Shown piece by piece: positions 1 to 6,216 of a stretch of 13,369 bases of DNA. How positions within the stretch are numbered: position 1 is the stretch's first letter; each line of letters starts with the position of its first letter. The position numbers and the translations under genes were made by a program. Under the pieces are notes generated by a model. That model was not told the origin of the DNA and ran no database searches. It saw only the letters and a list, made by a program, of their open reading frames with translations. Source of the stretch: Chloroflexota bacterium (GTDB lineage: Bacteria > Chloroflexota > Anaerolineae > Anaerolineales > UBA11579); contig JAUWSD010000008.1 in assembly GCA_030610225.1 (NCBI GenBank), forward strand, positions 1 to 13,369, given 5' to 3'.

Positions 1-78
1 ACAGAAGAAGAAATTTGCCAAGTAAATGGGATCAATATGGAACTCGCAATATCTATCAAGTCCTTCCTGGAAGCATAA
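1..78 (+). CDS. uvrC: C-terminal tail of an upstream gene, probably excinuclease ABC subunit UvrC (5' end outside window)
   Basis: An open frame enters from the left edge in frame 1 and stops at TAA 76-78, leaving 25 visible residues. They contain a helix-hairpin-helix-like pattern: an acidic stretch, then VNGIN, then a short helix with LA and a terminal IKSFL. The very C-terminus of UvrC, the nuclease subunit of nucleotide excision repair, ends in this way (x-GI-xx-x-LA-xx-I-xxxL). The HhH there binds DNA for the 5' incision. With so few residues, other HhH proteins such as ComEA-like or NAD-ligase-like tails cannot be excluded. The coding end itself is fairly safe, because it is followed by a promoter and a new gene; the name is an inference. 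Confidence 0.5.
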   Translation, partial: TEEEICQVNGINMELAISIKSFLEA

Positions 79-84
79 TCTGAG

Positions 85-113
85 TTGGAAATGAACAGGA
101 AATATAGTAAAAT
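85..113 (+). promoter_or_regulatory. Putative sigma-70-type promoter of the 46-residue small gene
   Basis: TTGGAA at 85-90 (4 of 6 matches to TTGACA) is followed after 17 bases by TAAAAT at 108-113 (5 of 6 to TATAAT). Transcription would begin near 120, giving a leader of about 24 bases before the ATG at 144. It lies just after the stop codon of the upstream gene. Confidence 0.45.
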
Positions 114-143
114 AATTGAAATTTTGCAGTAAAAGAGAGAAAA

Positions 144-284
144 ATGGCACAAACAAAGAAAAAAGGCCCAGCACCAAAGCCGAAAACACCACCGAAAAGA
201 CATAAAACTACGACAGAAAAAGTTATGATCGTTGTAGGTATACTTGTCGCAGCATCAATGCTTTTCAGTATGATCAGATTCTAA
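144..284 (+). CDS. Small basic tail-anchored membrane protein, 46 residues, unknown function
   Basis: ATG at 144 opens a 46-codon frame ending TAA 282-284. It is preceded by the purine-rich AGAGAG, a modest ribosome site. The first half is strongly basic and proline-rich (MAQTKKKGPAPKPK, then TPPKRH). The second half, residues about 27-45, is one hydrophobic segment (VMIVVGILVAASMLF) ending in MIRF. The protein would sit in the cytoplasmic membrane with its Lys/Pro-rich arm in the cytoplasm. I do not recognise a family. Evidence that it is a real gene is its own promoter (85-113), the strong hairpin terminator that follows at 299-350, and its coherent domain layout. By its looks it could be a small subunit or modulator of a membrane complex, but nothing in the sequence says which one. 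Confidence 0.65.
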   Translation: MAQTKKKGPAPKPKTPPKRHKTTTEKVMIVVGILVAASMLFSMIRF

Positions 285-298
285 TCTGATATACAACT

Positions 299-350
299 TT
301 AAAACGCAGCATAGATCCAATTTATATATTGAATAGATGCTGCGTTTTAA
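299..350. terminator. Rho-independent, probably bidirectional terminator
   Basis: A perfect 14-bp inverted repeat, TTAAAACGCAGCAT at 299-312 and its complement at 337-350, encloses a 24-base AT-rich loop. The GC-rich centre of the stem flanked by A-run and T-run makes it work in either direction. It closes the 46-residue gene and isolates it from the gene at 391. Confidence 0.8.
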
Positions 351-390
351 TACCTATCAAGTGGGAGAAAATGAATGAGAGGAGTTTCAC

Positions 391-1977
391 ATGAAAATCA
401 AAAATAAAAAACGATTTTTCTGGATCACATTCTTTTCAGCACTGATCTTCAACCTGCTATATTGGAATCAAAAAGAGGGGATATCTTTCCCTATCACTGT
501 CTTTGTAGTGATCGGCATTGGTTTCCTTATGGCAAAGCTGGAAGGTGTCAAAGTGGCAAAGTCCACATATTGGCTTCTGCTCCCGATAGCATTTTTCTCG
601 ATCTTCAATCTGTTCCGGCTGGAGCCAATGACCCAATTCCTGAACCATGCAATTGTACTGGTCTTGATGATCCTGCTGGCAAACTCACTGCAGGGTGGTC
701 TCTGGTGGAGATATGGCTTTATAGACTATTTTTCCTCAGCGTTTGGAGTTGCTCTTTCTGCTATATTCAAACCATTCCCATTCTTTTTCAGCGGGAATGA
801 CAAGGAACAGGAAGAATCCAAGGAGAAAAATATTTGGCGCAGGGTATTTACAGGCTTTTTGATAGCCCTGCCTATACTCCTGGTGTTTTCTTTCCTTTTC
901 AGCCAGGCTGATGCTGTTTTTTCAGCAAATTTGGATAATTTATTTAGCTTCCTGAAAAACTTTGATTTCTCTGACCTTATCGGCAGACTAATCTTTATCT
1001 CCTTCTTTACATTTATCTTTCTCGGTATTTTCCTGCACTCATTGTCCAAAAACCATGATGAAGAGATCAGCAACGATAAGGATAAGAAAGGGATCATAGG
1101 TTTTATTGAAACGCTGGTCGTGCAGATCAGTGTGATCCTGTTGTTTCTATCATTCGTGTTCATCCAATTCAAATATTTCTTTGATGGTGACACGAACATA
1201 GACTTCACAGGATATACCTATGCTGAATATGCCCGCAGAGGTTTTAACGAGCTGGTATTCACAACCATCCTAACCGTAGCTTTAGTGATATTGATCTCTT
1301 TCTTCAGTAAAACAAAAACTGATAAACAACAAAATTTGATCAAATCACTATCCACACTTCTATTATCCCTGAATTTTGTTTTGCTTTTTTCAGCCATGAA
1401 ACGCTTGAACCTGTATGAAAGTGCTTATGGATTTTCAAGAGTAAGGACATATACGCATGTCTTCATCATTTGTCTTGCTGTATTCCTGATAGCAATCATC
1501 GCATTAGATTGGTTTAGGAAGCAAAATTTTTATGCTTTTTCTGTTCTGATCTTCTCGATGGTCTTCATAGCAAGCTTGAACATAGTAAATGTTGATAGCT
1601 TGATAGCCTCAAAGAATATTGAACATTATCTGAATAATAACCAGCTGGATACCTACTACCTTCAAACCTTATCGGTTGATGTGGTCAAACCCTTAACTGA
1701 AGCCTATGCAGATCATCCTGAAGAAGAAATTAAAGAAGCGATTATCTGCCATGCCTTGAATACTTATCTCTATTCCTACGATGAGGATTTTTATGTGGAT
1801 TATTCCTGGGCTTCATTCCATTTCTCCAGAGCAGAGGCAAGGTCAAGCTGGGATCATTGGCTGGAAAATCAAAACTCTGATCTTCAGGATTTATTCGAAG
1901 GCAAGATCAGCTATGAGAAGATGGATTCGATATCCCGTGAATTGGAATATGATTGTTTCTCATATTGGATAGATTAA
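391..1977 (+). CDS. Polytopic membrane protein of the DUF4153/DUF4173 type
   Basis: This is a 528-residue integral membrane protein of unknown biochemical role. About ten or more hydrophobic segments are visible: roughly 10-25, 33-49, 60-76, 86-100, 112-130, 152-172, 196-216, 236-260, 287-306, 318-336, 355-372 and 380-398. Recognisable family motifs are LIALPILLVFSFLFSQADAVF near 158-177, YAEYARRGFNEL at 277-288 and YGFSRVRTYTHVF at 346-358. A hydrophilic C-terminal domain follows (410-528) with a W/S/R-rich stretch near 484-494. The ATG at 391 is chosen because GAGAGGAG lies at 377-384, 6 bases upstream; the two upstream ATGs (371, 375) are out of frame. The sigma-factor gene begins 56 bases downstream with no terminator between, so the membrane protein may be co-transcribed with the sigma/anti-sigma pair. 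Family assignment is from remembered motifs; the function is unknown. Confidence 0.8.
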   Translation: MKIKNKKRFFWITFFSALIFNLLYWNQKEGISFPITVFVVIGIGFLMAKLEGVKVAKSTYWLLLPIAFFSIFNLFRLEPMTQFLNHAIVLVLMILLANSLQGGLWWRYGFIDYFSSAFGVALSAIFKPFPFFFSGNDKEQEESKEKNIWRRVFTGFLIALPILLVFSFLFSQADAVFSANLDNLFSFLKNFDFSDLIGRLIFISFFTFIFLGIFLHSLSKNHDEEISNDKDKKGIIGFIETLVVQISVILLFLSFVFIQFKYFFDGDTNIDFTGYTYAEYARRGFNELVFTTILTVALVILISFFSKTKTDKQQNLIKSLSTLLLSLNFVLLFSAMKRLNLYESAYGFSRVRTYTHVFIICLAVFLIAIIALDWFRKQNFYAFSVLIFSMVFIASLNIVNVDSLIASKNIEHYLNNNQLDTYYLQTLSVDVVKPLTEAYADHPEEEIKEAIICHALNTYLYSYDEDFYVDYSWASFHFSRAEARSSWDHWLENQNSDLQDLFEGKISYEKMDSISRELEYDCFSYWID

Positions 1978-2033
1978 TCTTTTTCTAATATTCGTGTAAG
2001 ATAATAGGTAGTAAATCCTGATCGGAGACTTTA

Positions 2034-2663
2034 TTGGAACCACGAACTAACCAAGAATGGATGGAGGATCTGAGGGAGCCGATTTCTGAAGAAGCTCTCA
2101 TAGAGCTCCGCCAAATATTGATAAGAGGCCTGCGTGCCACATTGTCCAGTCGTGTAAATCAGAATCTTGATCTGCTGGTTGAAGATTTTGTGCAGGAAGC
2201 GATCATCAAGATCCTGAAGAGTCTTGAAACATTCAGAGGTGAAAGTAAGTTCACAACATGGGCTCAGAAGATCGCAGTGCATGTTGCCTTCACTGAACTG
2301 CGCAGGCGACGCTGGAAAGATATTTCCCTGCAGGACATCATTGAAACACCTGATGGTGATGAATATACACCTGTTATCCTCACAGATCCAGCCATCTCTC
2401 CTGAACAGGAAACCATCCAAAATGATATCTTCTCGATCGTAAATGATCTGATCGAAACTGAATTGACTGAAAAACAGCAGACTGCGATCAAAGCTGGGAT
2501 GCTGCACGGTATGCCCCTGGAAGCTATTGCCCAGAAAATGGGCACAAACCGTAATGCCCTTTATAAATTGATCCATGATGCCCGTAAACGATTGAAGCAA
2601 AGATTGGTCGAAAAGACTGGATTGTCAGTTGATGAAGTCATGGACATGTTTACTTCTCAGTAA
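2034..2663 (+). CDS. RNA polymerase sigma factor, sigma-70 family, ECF type
   Basis: This 209-residue protein has the two domains of an extracytoplasmic-function sigma factor, which directs RNA polymerase to an alternative promoter set. Region 2 spans about 47-95, with LVEDFVQEA (DxxQE-type helix), FRGESKFTTWAQKIA for core binding and -10 melting, and the basic LRRRRW at 89-94. A linker runs over 96-135. Region 4 spans about 136-195, with LTEKQQTAIKAG and the HTH MPLEAIAQKMGTNRNALYKLIHDARKRL that reads the -35 element. The start is TTG at 2034, supported by GGAG at 2024-2027, 6 bases upstream; the first internal ATG (residue 10) would remove part of a plausible N-terminal helix. The 77-residue zinc protein follows 45 bases later, in the usual place for an anti-sigma factor. 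No promoter matching an ECF consensus could be recognised upstream. Confidence 0.9.
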   Translation: MEPRTNQEWMEDLREPISEEALIELRQILIRGLRATLSSRVNQNLDLLVEDFVQEAIIKILKSLETFRGESKFTTWAQKIAVHVAFTELRRRRWKDISLQDIIETPDGDEYTPVILTDPAISPEQETIQNDIFSIVNDLIETELTEKQQTAIKAGMLHGMPLEAIAQKMGTNRNALYKLIHDARKRLKQRLVEKTGLSVDEVMDMFTSQ

Positions 2664-2708
2664 GACTGAAGCATCAATTTACGTCATTAAACTTTGTAAG
2701 GATATTAG

Positions 2709-2942
2709 ATGAAAATTCAGCAAGATAAAATTAAAATGATCATCAGTTCGCTGGCCATCACACAGGATGACGAAGCTGACTGTATAGACTGTTATGAAGA
2801 ATTGGATGTTTATGCAGAAATGCTGAAAGATGGAAAGGATCCCGATATGGTCATGCCAATGATCAAACAACACCTTGAAGTTTGCAAATGCTGTAGAGAA
2901 GAATTGGAAGGCTTGCTATCAGCTCTTGAGTCCATAGATTAA
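2709..2942 (+). CDS. Small soluble zinc-binding protein, probable ZAS-type anti-sigma factor
   Basis: This is a 77-residue acidic cytoplasmic protein with no membrane segment. It contains Cys25 and Cys28 (DCIDCYEELDVY) and the motif H55-xxx-C59-xx-C62 (QHLEVCKCCREE), which is the zinc signature of ZAS/zf-HC2 anti-sigma domains. C61 lies within the same motif. Such proteins hold their cognate ECF sigma factor inactive and release it on a signal, sometimes thiol oxidation, as in RsrA. Its position directly downstream of the sigma-factor gene supports this. A ribosome site, AAGGA at 2698-2702, lies 6 bases before the ATG. Unlike most anti-sigma factors it has no transmembrane anchor, so the signal would be cytoplasmic. 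A strong terminator at 2963-2990 ends the transcription unit just behind it. The pairing is inferred from motif and context. Confidence 0.75.
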   Translation: MKIQQDKIKMIISSLAITQDDEADCIDCYEELDVYAEMLKDGKDPDMVMPMIKQHLEVCKCCREELEGLLSALESID

Positions 2943-2962
2943 AATATTTATAGAAATTAATT

Positions 2963-2990
2963 AAAATCCCTCATTTTGAGGGATTTTTTT
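2963..2990 (+). terminator. Rho-independent terminator of the sigma/anti-sigma unit
   Basis: An 11-bp perfect stem (AAAATCCCTCA at 2963-2973 with its complement at 2977-2987) has a TTT loop and ends in a run of seven T at 2984-2990. It begins about 20 bases after the stop codon at 2942. Confidence 0.92.
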
Positions 2991-2995
2991 GTCTA

Positions 2996-3023
2996 TTAAC
3001 ATAATTTAGAGGTCGTGTATAAT
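2996..3023 (+). promoter_or_regulatory. Sigma-70-type promoter for the TPR-like/murJ unit
   Basis: TTAACA at 2996-3001 (5 of 6) and a perfect TATAAT at 3018-3023 are separated by 16 bases. The element lies directly behind the terminator at 2963-2990. The predicted transcript start is near 3030, which leaves about 30 bases before ATG 3060 but only about 9 before the alternative TTG 3039. Confidence 0.65.
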
Positions 3024-3059
3024 AGGCTGAGTTGAATTTTGGATACATGGAAATTATTT

Positions 3060-4100
3060 ATGAAAGACATAAAAAAACAAGAAAAAGATCAGGAAATATC
3101 TCCTGAAGACGTTAAGAAAAAGAAACCGCGCTTCTTTCGCTGGGCAATGATTTTGATCGGTATATATCTGATCATATTACTTATTGCTGGTTTTGCAGGA
3201 AACAGACTTGGCATTCGAGATCGGGTAGATTATGAAGTTCAGCTTGCCAGCACCGAGATCGCGTCTCAGTACCAGCTCGCTTTGGATGATATAGAAGCAC
3301 ACAGATACCAGCAGGCTATCACCCGCCTGGATTATATTCTTAAATATGAACCGGATAACGTTCTGGCATCGGACAAACTCGAACAAGTTCAATTCATTAT
3401 GAATTTTACAGCCACCCCCACGATCGAACCTACCCCAACAATGACACCCACACCCGATCTTAGAGGTCAGGTTGCCTTGATGGAAAGTGCAGAAGCTGAT
3501 TTCCTCGCTGGCAATTGGGATGCATTGATATTAACTTTGGATACTCTCCGTGGGAATTACCCGGATCATAACACCGTTGAGATTGATGGATATTATTTCG
3601 CCGCCCTCCGCAATAGAGGTGTTCAGAGAATCCTGTCAGGAGGGAAACTTGAAAGCGGGATCTATGATCTGAACATGGCTGAGGCATTTGGACCGCTCGA
3701 TGCCCAGGCAAAAAGTTACCGGGATTGGGCTAACCAGTATATTGCTGGTGCCAGCTGGTGGGGAATCAACTGGTATACAAGCATGCAGTATTTTGAAGAA
3801 TTAGCTATTAATATGCCAAACATGCATGACAACAGCAACCTGACTTCAACTGATCGTTTTGCTACTGCGCAGGCAGGATTCGCTACCCAGACAGTAACAG
3901 ACATAGTATTCTTCTGGGAAACCCAGCAATATTGCGCGTTGAAAGAACAGGCTCAATACATGATCGACAATCCTGAGATCTTCAACTACACCTCTGAGGA
4001 ATACGATATTCTCAAAAGATCACTAAATAAATGTCAATTAACCCAGGATGCTCAAGCAACTCAGGATGCTAAGGCAACTCAAGACGCACCTGATAATTAA
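3060..4100 (+). CDS. Membrane-anchored TPR-like protein with TPTPT linker, unknown function
   Basis: The protein has 346 residues from ATG 3060. A Lys/Asp/Glu-rich cytoplasmic arm (1-27) is followed by one transmembrane helix (about 28-48, RWAMILIGIYLIILLIAGF). A helical extracytoplasmic part follows (about 65-113) with a TPR-like repeat (YQLALDDIEAHRYQQAITRLDYILKYEPDN). A Thr/Pro linker (about 116-134, TPTIEPTPTMTPTPD) leads into a second, larger helical domain (about 139-320) with further TPR-like pairs. The tail repeats TQDA three times. There is no signal-peptidase site, so it should stay anchored with the bulk outside. An in-frame TTG at 3039 would add seven residues but sits only about 9 bases from the predicted transcript start; neither start has a strong Shine-Dalgarno. 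murJ follows after 44 bases, probably in the same transcript. TPR-like proteins of this build are scaffolds, but no partner can be named. Confidence 0.8.
   Translation: MKDIKKQEKDQEISPEDVKKKKPRFFRWAMILIGIYLIILLIAGFAGNRLGIRDRVDYEVQLASTEIASQYQLALDDIEAHRYQQAITRLDYILKYEPDNVLASDKLEQVQFIMNFTATPTIEPTPTMTPTPDLRGQVALMESAEADFLAGNWDALILTLDTLRGNYPDHNTVEIDGYYFAALRNRGVQRILSGGKLESGIYDLNMAEAFGPLDAQAKSYRDWANQYIAGASWWGINWYTSMQYFEELAINMPNMHDNSNLTSTDRFATAQAGFATQTVTDIVFFWETQQYCALKEQAQYMIDNPEIFNYTSEEYDILKRSLNKCQLTQDAQATQDAKATQDAPDN
4041..4088 (+). repeat. Short in-gene tandem repeat (18-bp unit) coding TQDAxA
   Basis: The 3' end of the TPR-like gene carries two full 18-base units, each coding T-Q-D-A-(Q/K)-A (4041-4058, 4059-4076), and a partial third coding TQDA (4077-4088). 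The units differ by a few bases (ACC/ACT, CAA/AAG, GAC). Copy number could vary by slippage without breaking the frame. Confidence 0.75.
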
Positions 4101-4144
4101 CTAATTTTTTTTGGCCAGGGGATCAATGAATAAAAAGGAATAAT

Positions 4145-5689
4145 ATGAGTCGATTAGCCCGTTCCTCATTAATTGTCAGCATATTTTTCGCTTTTGATAA
4201 AGTCCTCGGTTTTGCGCGCTCACTGATCGTGAATCGACAGTTTGGTCTTTCGTACGAACTGGATGTGTTTAACGCAGCAAATAATATTCCAGACCTATTA
4301 TCCGCGCTGATCTCAGGTGGTGCACTTGGTGTAGCCCTCATCCCTGTTCTCTCAGAATATCTGGAAAAAAGAGGTCGGAAAGATGCCTGGGATCTATTCT
4401 CCCGGATTTTGAACCTGGCTTTCATTGTAACCGCCAGCTTCGCAATCCTTCTGGCAATCTTTGCTCCAATATTCGTTACTAAAGTTGTTGCTCCCGGGTT
4501 CCCGGCAGTACAGCAGCAGTTGACAATAGAACTGATGAGATTAGACCTGATCGCCATCATAGTTTTTTCTATCAGCGGGTTGGTCATGGCCGGGCTGCAT
4601 GCAAATCAACATTTCCTCCTGCCTGCTCTGGCCCCAGGTTTATACAACATCGGTCAGATCTTTGGTGCCCTGGTTCTGGCACCTGAAGGTAAATTCGAGC
4701 TTGGTCCTATCTCGATCAATGGGATGGGGCTTGGGATCAGGGGTTTGGTATATGGTGTGATCATCGGTGCATTTCTGCATCTTCTTATCCAGATTCCGGG
4801 TTTGATCAAATATAAATTCAAGTGGACACCAAGATTAAATATAAAAAGCCCTGGTGTTAGTAAGGTTTTGAAATTGCTGGCTCCACGTGTTGTCACCATG
4901 TTCTTCATTCAAATGTTCTTCATAGTCCGCGATAATCTGGCGTCAGGGATGGGTGAAGGCTCTGTATCAGCGCTGAATCTTGGGTGGTTCATCATGCAGG
5001 TACCTGAGACATTGATCGGCACAGCCATTGCTATTGCCCTGCTTCCAACTATCTCCGAGCTGTTTGCACAGGAACAAACCGAGAAATTTAAGAACACTAT
5101 TAACATGGCTGTTAAAGCCATTATCGCCCTCACAATTCCAATAGCAGCAATAATTGCGGTCGGTCTTCAGCCCCTGGTGGATGTTGCTTTCGGGTTTGCA
5201 TGTGAAGGCACTGAAATGGTGGTTCTAGCTTCCCGAATCTACCTGGTTGGGCTCACAGGACATGCCCTGCTGGAAATCGTCTCTCGCAGTTTCTATGCCC
5301 AGCAGAACGCAAAAATTCCCTTATATGCAGCCGCTTTAAACGCAATCGGGTTCATTATCATGGCTGTCATATTCTCACGCTCATACGGCTTTGCAGGTAT
5401 CGCTGTGGCAAATGTGATCGCATTCACCGCTGAAGCACTGCTGCTCTTATGGTTGCTCAATAAGAAATTCCCTGGGATTTTGGAAGTGCGAAAAACCATT
5501 ATAAGAATTGCTGGCGGGACCCTTTTGGCCAGCGGGTTGGTTTACATAGGGATGAAAGTTGTCAGCATTGATAACTACGGCAATCTAACCGGAGCTGGGA
5601 TCACAACAGGATTAATGCTGGCTGGTTTACTGGTCAGCATCCCATTCATCCTGCCTGAGATAAAATCAATTATTAAACTGGAAAATTAA
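4145..5689 (+). CDS. murJ: MurJ/MviN-family membrane protein (probable lipid II flippase or divergent relative)
   Basis: This 514-residue polytopic protein of the MOP superfamily has about 14 membrane segments. MurJ turns lipid-linked peptidoglycan precursor (lipid II) across the cytoplasmic membrane. Family marks are VLGFARSLIVNRQFG (20-34), ELDVFNAANNIPDLL (38-52), GGALGVALIPVLSEYL (58-73), PETLIGTAIAIALLPTISE (287-305) and SRSFYAQQNAKIP (380-392). ATG 4145 is preceded by AAAGGAA, 5 bases away. Against E. coli MurJ, aligned from memory, Arg24 is kept (R25) and Asp39 is kept (D40). Arg18 becomes Lys19, Arg52 becomes Ser53 and Arg270 becomes Phe282. The wide family layout is clear; lipid II as the substrate is therefore less certain than usual. 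Its stop codon overlaps that of the converging gene on the other strand. Confidence 0.88.
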   Translation: MSRLARSSLIVSIFFAFDKVLGFARSLIVNRQFGLSYELDVFNAANNIPDLLSALISGGALGVALIPVLSEYLEKRGRKDAWDLFSRILNLAFIVTASFAILLAIFAPIFVTKVVAPGFPAVQQQLTIELMRLDLIAIIVFSISGLVMAGLHANQHFLLPALAPGLYNIGQIFGALVLAPEGKFELGPISINGMGLGIRGLVYGVIIGAFLHLLIQIPGLIKYKFKWTPRLNIKSPGVSKVLKLLAPRVVTMFFIQMFFIVRDNLASGMGEGSVSALNLGWFIMQVPETLIGTAIAIALLPTISELFAQEQTEKFKNTINMAVKAIIALTIPIAAIIAVGLQPLVDVAFGFACEGTEMVVLASRIYLVGLTGHALLEIVSRSFYAQQNAKIPLYAAALNAIGFIIMAVIFSRSYGFAGIAVANVIAFTAEALLLLWLLNKKFPGILEVRKTIIRIAGGTLLASGLVYIGMKVVSIDNYGNLTGAGITTGLMLAGLLVSIPFILPEIKSIIKLEN

Positions 5690-6201
5690 TCTTGGGTTGA
5701 TTCCTCAACAACTGTTCTCAGCAATATTATTTCACAATTGGTGGTGTTGTCTACACAAATGAACATCTGCCCTGTGAAATCACCTGTCTTTACAGCCTTT
5801 GCATCAAATTTAAGCGTCAGAGACTCCCCCACCAATATCATCTCATTGAAGATGAACATTTCCATTGGAAATCCCAATAGATCATAATGATCCCGGTATT
5901 CAAATATCGGGGTTGAATCTCCTATCTGGATCCCGTCAACAAAATCCTGTCCCATATTAATTGAATTAAGATTGATGGATTTTTCAGAAATATTTATGAT
6001 CGTGATCGTGAAATCAAGATCAGCACCAGCTTCGACAACGGGTTGAAGGTTAACTTCAATATCCGCATTCTCAAGCGGCTGCAAACTCATATAGCTGGTG
6101 TATGCAAAATACCCAACTGCAGTGCAGCAGCAAATGATTAATACAAGGATAATTCCTAAAATTATCCATGTTTTTCTCTTAGGAGTTGTTTGTTCTTCCA
6201 A
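5686..6201 (-). CDS. Membrane-anchored exported protein of unknown function, last gene of the nucleoside importer operon
   Basis: This 171-residue protein has a short basic N-terminus (KRK at 8-10), one hydrophobic segment (about 12-34, containing Cys24-Cys25-Cys26) and then an extracytoplasmic domain. That domain (about 45-165) is rich in beta-type alternation, such as DLDFTITIINISEKSINL and GESLTLKFDAKAV, like an Ig-like or LEA-like sandwich. Cys149 and Cys156 could form a disulfide. No family is recognised. The start is TTG at 6199-6201: AGGA lies 6 bases upstream and the next Met is residue 38, behind the membrane helix. It starts 15 bases after the ATPase stop codon, so it is surely co-transcribed with the importer. 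A role as an accessory factor of the transporter is possible but not shown. It ends inside the murJ stop codon. Confidence 0.75.
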   Translation of the reverse strand: MEEQTTPKRKTWIILGIILVLIICCCTAVGYFAYTSYMSLQPLENADIEVNLQPVVEAGADLDFTITIINISEKSINLNSINMGQDFVDGIQIGDSTPIFEYRDHYDLLGFPMEMFIFNEMILVGESLTLKFDAKAVKTGDFTGQMFICVDNTTNCEIILLRTVVEESTQD

Positions 6202-6216
6202 TTTTATTCCTGATCT

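Noticed and set aside
726..1208. Open frame of 160 codons on the - strand opposite the DUF4153/DUF4173-type gene
   Set aside because: It is a by-product of hydrophobic codon use on the other strand; the composition is odd (Lys/Ser-rich) with no domain.
1971..1990. Palindrome AGATTAATCT followed by T residues at the end of the membrane protein gene
   Set aside because: The stem would be at most four AT-rich pairs with a two-base loop, too weak for a terminator.
2031..2600. Long open frame on the - strand opposite the sigma-factor gene
   Set aside because: It mirrors a convincing sigma factor on the + strand, has no recognisable domain and no ribosome site, so it is a shadow frame.
3039..3059. 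In-frame TTG start seven codons upstream for the TPR-like gene
   Set aside because: It would sit about 9 bases from the predicted transcript start and has no clear ribosome site; ATG 3060 fits the promoter better. Not fully excluded.
4099..4112. Run of eight T after the TPR-like gene as a terminator
   Set aside because: No GC-containing stem precedes it; the murJ ribosome site follows closely, so read-through is more likely.
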